Shown one piece after another: positions 24,601 through 31,600 of a stretch of 35,170 nucleotides of DNA. Within the stretch, counting starts at the first letter, position 1. Each line of letters begins with the position of its first letter. The notes under the pieces are model-generated. The model worked only from the letters and a program-made list of their open reading frames with translations, was not told the origin of the DNA and did not search any database. The DNA comes from a bacterium. GTDB taxonomy: Bacteria > CSSED10-310 > JAJRTK01. A program made the translations under genes and the position numbers. The DNA lies in NCBI GenBank assembly GCA_024278345.1, contig JAJRTK010000420.1, positions 1 to 35,170 of the forward strand. Direction: 5' to 3'.

Positions 24601-25933
24601 TTCCGGCGAACAGCCTTCTATCCAAGGCGCCTTGGTCTTGTCCCTCCGCCTCTTTGCGCGCCTGACCGATCAGCTTCTTCTCAAGGCCCGCCAGAGCTTG
24701 GGGTATGAGGTCGAGCTCTATTCCCCCGATGGGTTCCTCCAGGCATCATCCCGCTGGCCTTACTTACAGCTCCGAAGCCCCTCGAGGAGGATTCATCCCG
24801 AGGCCTTCTACCTCATGGGGGTCCATAGCGGAGAGGTACATACGGTGATCCGGAAGCAGCGGGAACAATACAGGACATTCACAACCTTCAGAACCTGCTT
24901 CAGCCGCTCCGGACGACCAAGCGGCTTCCTGGCGGTTTCCATCGATCTTTCCGCTCGCGAGGAATTGGTTGCGGAGCTCCGGGACATGGGGATGCTCATC
25001 TTTCTCATCGCTTTTTTCGGCTTCTTGCTCTCCACATTCGTGGCAACCTGGCTGGCAGGGCGCCTTTCACGGCCCCTCTCTGATCTCATGAAGGCCACGT
25101 CAACCGTTGCCTCCGGAAACCTCGATGTTCGGCTCATTCCCCGGAGCGATGACGAGATCGGCCATCTTGTCACTGCCTTTGACTCCATGGTAGCCAGACT
25201 CAAAAAGCAACGCACCGAGCTCGCTCGGAGTCAGCGCTTGGCCGCCTGGGCCGAAGCCGCACGGAGGGTCGCCCACGAGATCAAGAACCCCTTAACCCCA
25301 ATCCTACTGTCCATCCAGCACTTGAGGCAGGTCTGGGACGAGGGATCTCCCAACTTCGGCCCCCTCTTCTACCGGTGTAGCGACACCATCGTCGAACAAG
25401 TCAAGTCGCTCCAGAGAATCGCCACCGAGTTTTCTCGCTTTGCCCGTCTTCCCGAGCCAAAGCTCGAACCATGCGACCTCAATAGCGTAGTGAAATCCGC
25501 CGTGGCCGTCTTTTCCGAAGGCCTCCCAGACAGAATCCAACTCGACCTCGATCTCACGGACCAGAATACACGATGCAACCTCGACCAGGAAGCCATTTCA
25601 AGAACCCTTGTCAACCTCATCCAGAACGCCGTGCATGCCATCGAAAAAAAAGGCGTGATTCGCATGAGTACGCGGCCAGTAGATCAAGACTCCAAGCGCA
25701 TGATCCGTCTCCGCGTGGAAGACTCTGGGAGTGGAATATCCGAAGAAATCCAAGCGCGGCTCTTCGAACCCTACTTTTCCACGAAGGACCATGGAACCGG
25801 ATTAGGCCTCGCCATCGCAAAGAAAACCCTCGATGAACATGGCTGCACCATCCAGGTGAAGAGCGAAATGGGGCGTGGTACGGTCTTCAAGATCGATTTT
25901 CCCGCCCTCCCCCAAGAACCAGACCCACCATGA
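21617..25933 (+). CDS. Giant NtrY-like membrane sensor histidine kinase
   Basis: This protein has 1438 residues if it begins at ATG 21617, several times the usual sensor-kinase length. Order: membrane helices near residues 25-85; an extracytoplasmic region to ~325; a multi-helix membrane block ~325-590; a second large extracytoplasmic segment with PAS/Cache-like sequence (LFLLLADGTRASSFYTYVQD); helices near 800 and 845. A third sensor-like segment (ILWWVLYDSNGIVVESAAPT) and a helix near 1124 follow, then HAMP (~1135-1195, SRPLSDLMKATSTVASGNLD). The HisKA motif RRVAHEIKNPLTPI has phospho-acceptor His1220. The ATPase has N-box LVNLIQNAVHAI, G1 DSGSGI and G2 GTGLGLAIA. HEIKNPLTP is the NtrY-type H-box. 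No response regulator is adjacent, so it is an orphan kinase. The signal is unknown. Confidence 0.88.
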   Translation: MVAPLGGREVRRAMAWSWDAEDRIGHLALVALCFANWLAKDSTSWQVPALLGALACSLLWFWWRHNRDQLSLGFLLVAFSVVSPWGARTVQPFFSTSQQTTAGVARGLQERFSLLEGDLADWAKQVAENSLLQEALEGYGAGTLSEAAARLQIFPVLLDLEPPARLRHLEHALGVSVLGPSRELLAWAGATVESFDVDLDLVREGATFYVEDLALSAIKTVVPLPGRTQANGHVSVDLVVRKTGLLGEETDFQSLVELLEPPAGWQVIFIPRREAVRFLGAASDWQAEVALVAKPGRSLGKLLLKAGNQGFPLMRISSLSTVRWWFWKLMVGLLVVFSALVWGRGLQRLHRRRAVADALLLTAACVMLFFPAPEFFRGLRWGWGEVPELSVRLAFRGAIVLTLAVWSIWISICFNVSEPKGAWASGLSAGAGGALFVCWATVGDHLVGDFVSRTPIETWGPIAVSAVRLRMMGHFVVLAGQSIVLVLVAGLLNRFRSPVRWAVLLASSVVSLALGAEVWTAAWALGLVTLASPWAGSRFSRMRFRLLPAALVGLSWGFATTVSYFPLVEGSAREARHGKAVAVALSLVQSPRPIRGKFMERQLNDFLERTSLCTDLARENDELLRRLSALYWIESGLSRLPSAESSLFLLLADGTRASSFYTYVQDYDLVEQSFIGELLQRRRPTSKTVPLKDHTVQYVGSPVHCGGVLVGYVGMSLITGEFVELPPGLFEGSKILLVELEDGAPIDPSDPPLRPPITEGPRQVGGRIYDVKLLPVEGTPEFDHLAVLLRRPTFLKRLYNFLWAAVSSAACVVFLLLAGSFLLKILSPGEDVGVVLSFADKIFAGCLFTSLIPVLIISPVYRTILQDRLERGIKERGSQVSRAAQSMVLDAGLDLAQSLVGRFDGTSYEPSSKTTSAPTRPHLPQEMRRVLGREPILWWVLYDSNGIVVESAAPTNRPTDAELTAIVREVLQLGEPVATFASSRGRAVQLVVLPVSGEQPSIQGALVLSLRLFARLTDQLLLKARQSLGYEVELYSPDGFLQASSRWPYLQLRSPSRRIHPEAFYLMGVHSGEVHTVIRKQREQYRTFTTFRTCFSRSGRPSGFLAVSIDLSAREELVAELRDMGMLIFLIAFFGFLLSTFVATWLAGRLSRPLSDLMKATSTVASGNLDVRLIPRSDDEIGHLVTAFDSMVARLKKQRTELARSQRLAAWAEAARRVAHEIKNPLTPILLSIQHLRQVWDEGSPNFGPLFYRCSDTIVEQVKSLQRIATEFSRFARLPEPKLEPCDLNSVVKSAVAVFSEGLPDRIQLDLDLTDQNTRCNLDQEAISRTLVNLIQNAVHAIEKKGVIRMSTRPVDQDSKRMIRLRVEDSGSGISEEIQARLFEPYFSTKDHGTGLGLAIAKKTLDEHGCTIQVKSEMGRGTVFKIDFPALPQEPDPP

Positions 25934-26207
25934 TGCCTATCCCAACAGCACTCCCAAGGACGATGAAAAGCGAGGAGAGCTCCACAAGCCCGTGGCGGCC
26001 CGTGACGGGGGAGAATGCCATGAACCGCAGATAAAGACGCCACAAAAAGTAGGTTCCTCCGCTGGCCATCAGGCTTCCGCGGCTCAGGTTCCGAAAGGAA
26101 CTGTCTCTTCCGCGCTTCCCGCTTACAAGAAAAAGAACGAAACTCGTGGCGATCCAAAGAAGAAGCAGACGGTCAAATACAATTTCCCGAAAAGCGAATT
26201 GCAGCAT
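25887..26207 (-). CDS. Possible small membrane protein
   Basis: This is a 106-residue frame from ATG 26207 (or TTG 26237), with three hydrophobic segments: RLLLLWIATSFVLFLVSG, a middle one around GTYFLWRLYLRFMAF, and SSLFIVLGSAVGIGIMVGLV. It ends in GRENRS. Its 3' end overlaps the end of the convergent kinase gene by 47 nt. No clear SD is present. The positive-inside pattern between helices looks natural, but no family is recognised. The opposite strand here is Lys-rich and looks non-coding. Confidence 0.42.
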   Translation of the reverse strand: MLQFAFREIVFDRLLLLWIATSFVLFLVSGKRGRDSSFRNLSRGSLMASGGTYFLWRLYLRFMAFSPVTGRHGLVELSSLFIVLGSAVGIGIMVGLVLGGGRENRS

Positions 26208-26283
26208 GTTGGTCAGTGGAGAACCCCCTAAAAGCAAATGATTCTATCGCTTTCCAGACGGAGTCACAGCAAATAGGCTTATT

Positions 26284-26339
26284 CTTCTTTGGGTTGCCTT
26301 CCGCTCCCGTCGCTCACATCCGTTGCGCGCCCCTCGCCC
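26284..26339 (+). repeat. Dispersed intergenic repeat, copy B
   Basis: This matches 3118-3174 in the same orientation. The shared core is CTTCCGCTC-n-CGTCGCTCAC, then CCGTT and GCGCCC-n-TCGCCC. It lies between the 3' end of the minus-strand TPR gene and the small membrane ORF, outside coding sequence. Confidence 0.6.
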
Positions 26340-26395
26340 TTCCTCACCCCTAAATGCAGCTTGTACCGCTAGATCAGTTGTTCCAATGTCCTGAG

Positions 26396-27595
26396 CTAAG
26401 GCTGCTTTGGCTCCAGTGAAAGACGGGCTAGCTTCATTTCGGCTTCTCGATCCATTGGCGAGTATTGGAGAAGCTGTTTATAGCTTTCCCGGGCAGCCTG
26501 GATTTCCCGTTGCTCTATCTGTAGCTCCGCCAAGCGGGTCATCGTTTCCGACATCTTCTTCCGAAACTCCAGTTCTTGTGGAGGCATGATCCCACTCTGC
26601 CGAAATATCTCTTCATAGATCCGGTGCCCTTGCTTGTAGTAGTAGAGGGCTTCTGAGAGCGATTCGATCTTCTCTTCTTTCCGCGCTTTGGCCGCCAGGG
26701 TCGTATAGATGTCTAGCATGAATGCCTCAACCTCGGCCCCAGAGAGGAAAACCTTGCCTCGGCGGAGTTCTTCAAGGAGCTCCGGATTGTCCAAGCGCCC
26801 TTGCCATTTCTGGTCGTAGCCAACGGGGACATCGCGAGGCCAGTCCCAACCCACGAAAAAATATCGGCCCTGTTCCATGACTAGGATGGGGGAATCGGAC
26901 TTCAGCTTCATGCGGAAGGAGTGGGAGTGGAAGTGGAAGACGATGGCAAGAATCGCGGTGACCAATAGAATGGCGAGTCCCAGAAAGCCAGCTTGATGCC
27001 TCATGAAGAAACCGCCTCGGGCAGCACCGGAGAGAAGCGCGGCAATTTCCGGATCCTCGAGATCAAGCTCTTCATCCCGCACCATCCGGCGGCGCGGAGG
27101 CCGCCTAGACCTCGAGGCTTGGCACGCCTCTCTTGGGCTAGGGCCACTGGAGTGCATAGCCGCCGGCTTCATTCGCCCCCAGTCGCCGGGTGATTCCTTG
27201 GAGGCGGCCCCTAGTTCCGAGGCCTCATCCCCACTCTGGCTCGGTGTCGCCGAGCCTCTCCCGCTGGCTGCGGCGGGAATGCACGCCGGCTTTTTGGGCA
27301 GCCTAAGTTCCCCGCTGGACCCATCAGCTCTCGATTTCCCGGAGGGTTTCGGGCGGGTCGAGGCCGAGGGCTCTATTTTGGGGGGCGGGAAAGCGTCGTG
27401 AGAACTCCTCCGTTTTCGGAGCCGGCCCTCGAGCTTTTTGATCCAAAGTTGGACTTGTTCGTGCTCCGGATCGAGGTCCAGGACTTGGCGAAATACCCGG
27501 AGCGCCTCGCCTGGCTGACTTCGTTCAAGGTAGGTTTTCGCCTTCTTGATAAGAATCTTGGTTTTCTTTTCTTGCAAGCTGTTGTCGCCGCGCAT
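26396..27595 (-). CDS. TPR protein with one transmembrane helix
   Basis: This 399-residue protein has an N-terminal TPR-like unit (AKTYLERSQPGEALRVFRQV, LDLDPEHEQVQLWIKKLE) in the first ~60 residues. A Pro/Ser/Arg-rich low-complexity linker runs to ~180, then an acidic patch (DEELDLEDPEIAALL). One membrane helix follows at about 200-220 (AGFLGLAILLVTAILAIVF), then a C-terminal helical region with a second TPR-like pair (ETMTRLAELQIEQREIQAAR). The start ATG 27595 has GGAGG upstream on the minus strand. It may scaffold proteins across the inner membrane; no named family is recognised. It follows manA by 27 nt and is probably cotranscribed. Confidence 0.8.
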   Translation of the reverse strand: MRGDNSLQEKKTKILIKKAKTYLERSQPGEALRVFRQVLDLDPEHEQVQLWIKKLEGRLRKRRSSHDAFPPPKIEPSASTRPKPSGKSRADGSSGELRLPKKPACIPAAASGRGSATPSQSGDEASELGAASKESPGDWGRMKPAAMHSSGPSPREACQASRSRRPPRRRMVRDEELDLEDPEIAALLSGAARGGFFMRHQAGFLGLAILLVTAILAIVFHFHSHSFRMKLKSDSPILVMEQGRYFFVGWDWPRDVPVGYDQKWQGRLDNPELLEELRRGKVFLSGAEVEAFMLDIYTTLAAKARKEEKIESLSEALYYYKQGHRIYEEIFRQSGIMPPQELEFRKKMSETMTRLAELQIEQREIQAARESYKQLLQYSPMDREAEMKLARLSLEPKQP

Positions 27596-27622
27596 GCTGC
27601 TCCTCCAGTAGAAGAGGATAGG

Positions 27623-28708
27623 CTAAATCTCTCTTGTGGCCTTGTCAATGAGCTGCCGGCTTTGGCTTTTCACAAGGAGAAGGGAACTTCTAGATCGATT
27701 CGTAATCACCACTTGAAGCTCCCCGGGAATCAGCCAGCACCGCCAGGGAAGCAGATCTTCGGTCCCGCCCGGCCAATGCAGAAGAGATCCCGGGTCTACA
27801 GGAACCAGGAGGGACGGGCCTCCTACCTCTAATCGCTCTTTCTGGCTATTGATGCAGAGTCGTTCCATACTAAAAGGGCACGAGGCTCCAAAATCTGGGC
27901 GTCGAGCGTTCCGAGTCAGGAGTTCGCCATCTTTTCGGGGCGTCCAGCACAGGGCTTGGGCAGCTTTCTCCAGGTGCAGATCCCTGCCCTGTCTCTGCCA
28001 GTCGTGAATCCGATAGGTTCGATCAGATGTCTGTTGTACCTCAAGAAGGGTGACACCAGAACCAACGTAATGGATCTCCCTCCCCGGAACAAGCAAGAAG
28101 TCATTGGGCTGAACCTCGAGCCGCCGGAGTGCGCCGAGGAGCTCAGTGCTTCCAAGGAATTGAGCGTTTCGTTGCTTCGGTTGGCCAGTGAACCCGAGTC
28201 CAACATGCCCGCCCTCGGAGGCCAAAATAAACCAGGCTTCCGTCTTCCCGTTGACATCCCCTTCTAGCAGTTGGGCCATTTCGTCGTCGGGATGCACTTG
28301 AACCGAAAGTGCGTGGCGGCTCTTGAGGATCTTGATCAAGAGTGGAAAACTCCCGTCCTTGCCCACTCCGGGAAAGGGGCTATCCAGCTCCTTCAGAGCC
28401 TCTCCGATGGTGAGCCCGGCAAGGGGGCCTTTGGCTACGGGTGTTCGAGCCTTGGGGTGGTCGGAAGCCAGCCAGACCTCTCCAATGGCCTCGTCCTTTT
28501 CCTGTCCAAAGCTCCTCCCCAGCTTGGGATCACCCCAGACTTTCGGAATGAGTTGGGGTTGGAAGAGGAGAGGCCGTGCGTCGCGCCATTTTGGCGCCCT
28601 TTCCTCGCGGACTTTCCTGAGTCGCGCCATTTTGGCGTGATTCTGTGGGGCGCTCTGGCCGCGTGGCGGGTAAGGTTTGGGTTTTAATGGTTTTTTTTGT
28701 TTTGGCAT
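27623..28708 (-). CDS. manA: Mannose-6-phosphate isomerase, class I
   Basis: This interconverts fructose-6-phosphate and mannose-6-phosphate, supplying GDP-mannose for glycans. The cupin metal site is visible: LSVQVHPDDEMA (Gln and His), KTEAWF (Glu) and PGREIHYVGSGVTLLEVQQT (His), with the active-site SDRTYRIHDW. The catalytic domain starts near residue 47 (LLFQPQLIPKVWGDPKLG) and follows the shorter Bacillus-type form. The first ~46 residues are an unusual basic, Lys/Pro-rich extension. ATG 28708 and ATG 28630 are both possible, neither with a strong SD; no start codon lies closer to the domain. The extension overlaps two palindromic sites (see 28580-28637). It may connect with the glycan genes at the left of the window. 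Confidence 0.88.
   Translation of the reverse strand: MPKQKKPLKPKPYPPRGQSAPQNHAKMARLRKVREERAPKWRDARPLLFQPQLIPKVWGDPKLGRSFGQEKDEAIGEVWLASDHPKARTPVAKGPLAGLTIGEALKELDSPFPGVGKDGSFPLLIKILKSRHALSVQVHPDDEMAQLLEGDVNGKTEAWFILASEGGHVGLGFTGQPKQRNAQFLGSTELLGALRRLEVQPNDFLLVPGREIHYVGSGVTLLEVQQTSDRTYRIHDWQRQGRDLHLEKAAQALCWTPRKDGELLTRNARRPDFGASCPFSMERLCINSQKERLEVGGPSLLVPVDPGSLLHWPGGTEDLLPWRCWLIPGELQVVITNRSRSSLLLVKSQSRQLIDKATREI
28580..28637. promoter_or_regulatory. Two identical palindrome-containing 17-bp sites, possible operators
   Basis: GTCGCGCCATTTTGGCG occurs twice in the same orientation, at 28580-28596 and 28621-28637, offset by 41 bp (about four helical turns). The first contains a perfect GCGCCA-TTT-TGGCGC palindrome; the second lacks only the outer base pair. 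The offset is not a multiple of three, so the copies fall in different codon frames of the manA 5' end. That argues for DNA-level function. The second site covers the alternative manA ATG at 28630. groES diverges ~150 bp away. Confidence 0.5.
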
Positions 28709-28783
28709 TGCACTTGCTTCTTGGCGGGGCGTGCCTTCGAAGTGAAGGTTGGATGAACGCAGTGGATTTTGGAGGAGAAGAGA

Positions 28784-29071
28784 ATGAAGATTCGACCATT
28801 AGGTGAGAGAGTTTTGGTTAAGCGCATCGAAGAAGAAGAGGTCCGCAAGGGCAACATTATCATCCCCGATACCGCGAAAGAGAAGCCCCAACAGGGTGAG
28901 GTTATCGCCGTGGGTCCAGGTCGATGGGATGACGGTGGGAAGCGTCGTGCGCCAGAAGTCAAGGAAGGTGATCGGATTCTGTTCGGCAAGTATGCTGGCA
29001 ATGAGGTTAAGGTTGGGGACGAAGAGTTCTTGATCATGCGCGAAGACGATATTCTTGGGATTATCGAGTAA
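28784..29071 (+). CDS. groES: Co-chaperonin GroES, without groEL
   Basis: This 95-residue co-chaperonin caps the GroEL ring. The canonical start [17 protein letters not shown] is present, as are the mobile-loop region [27 protein letters not shown], the [15 protein letters not shown] segment, and the family end [13 protein letters not shown] 28784 follows a strong SD, GGAGGAGAAG (28771-28780). It is one of only two genes here that stop at TAA (the other is pilQ), and it ends at the normal family terminus. groEL is not downstream; a terminator follows instead. No CIRCE-type inverted repeat is seen upstream. Confidence 0.96.
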   Translation: MKIRPLGERVLVKRIEEEEVRKGNIIIPDTAKEKPQQGEVIAVGPGRWDDGGKRRAPEVKEGDRILFGKYAGNEVKVGDEEFLIMREDDILGIIE

Positions 29072-29083
29072 ACTTTCGCTCTC

Positions 29084-29114
29084 AAGGGCGGGTCTTGGCC
29101 CGCCTTTCCTTTTT
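29084..29114 (+). terminator. Intrinsic terminator after groES
   Basis: The stem AAGGGCGGG (29084-29092) pairs with CCCGCCTTT (29099-29107), with one G-T pair and a 6-nt loop TCTTGG. It is followed by CCTTTTT. It begins 13 nt after the groES stop, so groES is probably a single-gene transcript. Confidence 0.8.
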
Positions 29115-29534
29115 GGCGTAGCTTTTTTGTGCGGCCTCTTTTTTTCTTTCTTGGCCATTCTCGGGATTGAGCCCTTGAGGTGGCTCTGTTTGAGTCGTCT
29201 AGGCGGTTGTGTGGAACCGGTTTCGCGGGATTCTGTTCATGTTGTCTCGTGGCGTCTTGCCAACCGGCTTTTTCTTGTCGGTGGTGGTTCGTCAGGGCCA
29301 GCGCACCATGCGAGGGACGGGAGCGGCCGCGAGTGGCCTGAGCGGAACGCAACAAGAAGGAAAGCCCGGCGATTCTCCAGGCTTTTATCGTTGGGGCTTG
29401 GTCTCGGCGTGCTCCTGCCTCTGGAACTTGTATGATGAGGGCTTGGTCTCGCCGAACTCCTGCCTCCAGAACTTGTGGCCGTGGCTTGAAGGGCGATCTC
29501 GCGACATCATACTCATGGGAAGTGGGGCGGTAAA
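29115..29534 (+). other. Gene-free stretch with a 38-nt tandem repeat
   Basis: There are 420 nt between the groES terminator and moxR. No groEL fragment or other gene is recognisable. Two 38-nt copies beginning GGGCTTGGTCTCG and ending AGAACTTGT or GGAACTTGT lie at 29394-29431 and 29439-29476, with 33 of 38 positions identical. The first part (29115-29160) is T-rich. A promoter for the moxR-bat operon should lie here but is not obvious. Confidence 0.6.
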
Positions 29535-30521
29535 ATGGCAGATTCGATGGAAGAGGTGCATCGTCAGGTCGAGGCGGAGTCAGCTTTTGTCACGGATCTC
29601 ATGGCGGAGATCGGACGAGTTATCGTCGGGCAGAAGAGGATGGTGGAGCGTCTGCTCATCGGTTTGGTAACCGGTGGCCATGTGTTGCTCGAAGGCGTTC
29701 CTGGGCTGGCGAAAACGCTGACGATCAAATCGTTGGCATCCAGTGTCAAGGCATCGTTCCAGAGAATTCAATTTACGCCTGACATGCTTCCCGCCGATAT
29801 TCTTGGCACCCTGATTTTCAACCAGAAGACCAGCGAATTCGTGCCCCGAAAAGGCCCGATATTCGCGAATTTCGTTCTTGCCGACGAGATCAATCGGGCT
29901 CCCGCGAAAGTCCAATCAGCCCTCCTTGAGGCGATGCAGGAAAAGCAGGTCACCATCGGCGACCGCACCTATCCTCTGGAGGAGCCTTTTCTGGTCCTTG
30001 CAACACAGAATCCCGTGGAGCAGGAAGGGACTTATCCTCTTCCCGAGGCGCAGGTTGATCGCTTCATGCTGAAAGTGACCATCGGCTATCCCACCAAAGC
30101 GGAGGAGCGGCTCATTCTTGACCGCATGACCGCCGAGGAAATCCCGGAGATCCGAGATGTCATCACGCCGGAGCGGATCGAGAAGGCTCGGGGTGTCGTT
30201 CGCAAGATCTATCTTGACGACAAGCTCAAAGGTTATATCATCGACCTCGTCAGTGCCACGAGGAGCCCTAGCGACTACGGGCTCCCCATTGACAACCTCA
30301 TTGAATATGGCGCTTCGCCGCGGGCCTCAATTTACCTGGCTCAAGCGGCAAAGGCTCATGCGTTCTTGCGTCGCCGGGGCTACGTCATTCCCGAGGACAT
30401 CAAGGCGGTTGCCGAGGATGTTTTTCGCCATCGTGTCATTTTGACATATGAAGCGGAGGCTGAAGAGATTGGGCCTGAGCAAGTGATCCAGCAGATTTTT
30501 GATGCCGTCGAGGTTCCCTAG
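29535..30521 (+). CDS. moxR: MoxR-family AAA+ ATPase
   Basis: This 328-residue AAA+ chaperone-like ATPase acts with von Willebrand factor A (VWA) proteins encoded beside it. Signatures: GQKRMVERLLIGLVTGGHVL, Walker A GVPGLAKT, FTPDMLPADILGT, Walker B FVLADEINRAPAKVQSALLE, sensor region VLATQNPVEQEGTYPLPEAQ with DRFML, and a C-terminal lid domain with ASPRASIYLAQAAKA. This is the MoxR Proper (MRP) type usually found with DUF58 and Bat genes. It is the first gene of the cluster and is followed by a 118-nt gap. The SD is weak (GGGGCGG). Confidence 0.93.
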   Translation: MADSMEEVHRQVEAESAFVTDLMAEIGRVIVGQKRMVERLLIGLVTGGHVLLEGVPGLAKTLTIKSLASSVKASFQRIQFTPDMLPADILGTLIFNQKTSEFVPRKGPIFANFVLADEINRAPAKVQSALLEAMQEKQVTIGDRTYPLEEPFLVLATQNPVEQEGTYPLPEAQVDRFMLKVTIGYPTKAEERLILDRMTAEEIPEIRDVITPERIEKARGVVRKIYLDDKLKGYIIDLVSATRSPSDYGLPIDNLIEYGASPRASIYLAQAAKAHAFLRRRGYVIPEDIKAVAEDVFRHRVILTYEAEAEEIGPEQVIQQIFDAVEVP

Positions 30522-30639
30522 CTGAACAGGTGGCATGAAGGGCCTTTTGTTTTACGGTTTGGTGCTGTCGCCAAAGGAGTTCCGGTGCTCTCGAGCTCGC
30601 TCCTGACGGTCGGCCACTTGAAAAGAGTGTGCAAGTTCG

Positions 30640-31524
30640 ATGCTCCCCAAGGAAATCTTTAAAAAAATAAAGAAGATAGAGATTTCCACCCGCCGCCTCG
30701 TCAACGACATGATGGCCGGTGAGTATCACTCCATTTTCAAAGGTCGGGGGATGGAATTCGCCGAGGTGCGGGAATACTCCGTTGGAGATGATATCCGGAC
30801 GGTGGATTGGAACGTCTCGGCTCGAATGGGGAATCCCTTTGTCAAAGTCTTCGACGAAGAAAGAGAGTTGACAGTCATCTTCGTGGTTGATGCCAGTGCC
30901 TCCGGTCGTTTTGGATCGGCTAACCAGATGAAGGGGGAGCTGGCCGCGGAGGTCTGTGCCGTCCTGGCCTTTTCCGCCATCAAGAACAACGACCGCGTCG
31001 GGCTGGTCATCTTCACGGACCGTATCGAGAAGTTCATTCCCCCGAAGAAAGGCCGCAAGCACGTGCTGCGGGTGATTCGAGAGCTGCTCTACCTCCAGCC
31101 AGCGGGGCGCGGTACGGATATTGCCGGAGCTTTGAATTACCTCAACCGGGTCTTTCGCCGGAGGTCTATTGTTTTTGTGGTTTCGGATTTTTTGGCGCCG
31201 ACCTACGAGAAAGAGCTCCGGATCGCGTCAAAACGGCACGATATTGTGGCGATCTCGATTACCGATCCAAGGGAAGGCGAGATGCCGGCTGCGGGACTCA
31301 TTTGTCTCGAAGATCCAGAGTCGGGAGAAACACTGGTTGTCGATAGCTCGGATCGTCGTTTCCGAGAGTTTTTTCGCCAAGAGGCTGAGGGAGAGAAAAG
31401 GGAGCGGGAGCAGCTTTTGCAGAGGATGGGGATCGATGCCATCGAGCTTTGCACGGGGGAAAGCTATGTGGCGCCCCTTATCGGTTTTTTCAGAAAGCGC
31501 TTGCGAGCGACGGCACGTTTGTGA
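30640..31524 (+). CDS. DUF58 protein with VWA-like fold
   Basis: This is a 294-residue cytoplasmic protein of the DUF58 family, the usual partner after moxR. The hallmark GRGMEFAEVREYSVGDDIRT then VDWNVSARMGNPFVKVFDEE lies at about residues 35-75. A VWA-like core follows, with VDASAS (MIDAS-like DxSxS) and later VSDF. The ATG at 30640 lacks a strong SD. The expected role is as a substrate or adaptor of the MoxR ATPase. Confidence 0.92.
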   Translation: MLPKEIFKKIKKIEISTRRLVNDMMAGEYHSIFKGRGMEFAEVREYSVGDDIRTVDWNVSARMGNPFVKVFDEERELTVIFVVDASASGRFGSANQMKGELAAEVCAVLAFSAIKNNDRVGLVIFTDRIEKFIPPKKGRKHVLRVIRELLYLQPAGRGTDIAGALNYLNRVFRRRSIVFVVSDFLAPTYEKELRIASKRHDIVAISITDPREGEMPAAGLICLEDPESGETLVVDSSDRRFREFFRQEAEGEKREREQLLQRMGIDAIELCTGESYVAPLIGFFRKRLRATARL

Positions 31525-31600
31525 TGAACCGAGGGCGGCGGCGGGAACGTACTATAGGGCATCAGGGTTTCCAAAGAGTGCTGTTTTTGGGGAGTCATCG

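Noticed and set aside
29072-29534. groEL or a groEL remnant after groES
   Set aside because: No frame contains any GroEL signature; the stretch is non-coding with repeats.
30436-31062. Minus-strand 208-codon frame
   Set aside because: Antisense to the moxR end and the DUF58 gene; no own SD or family.
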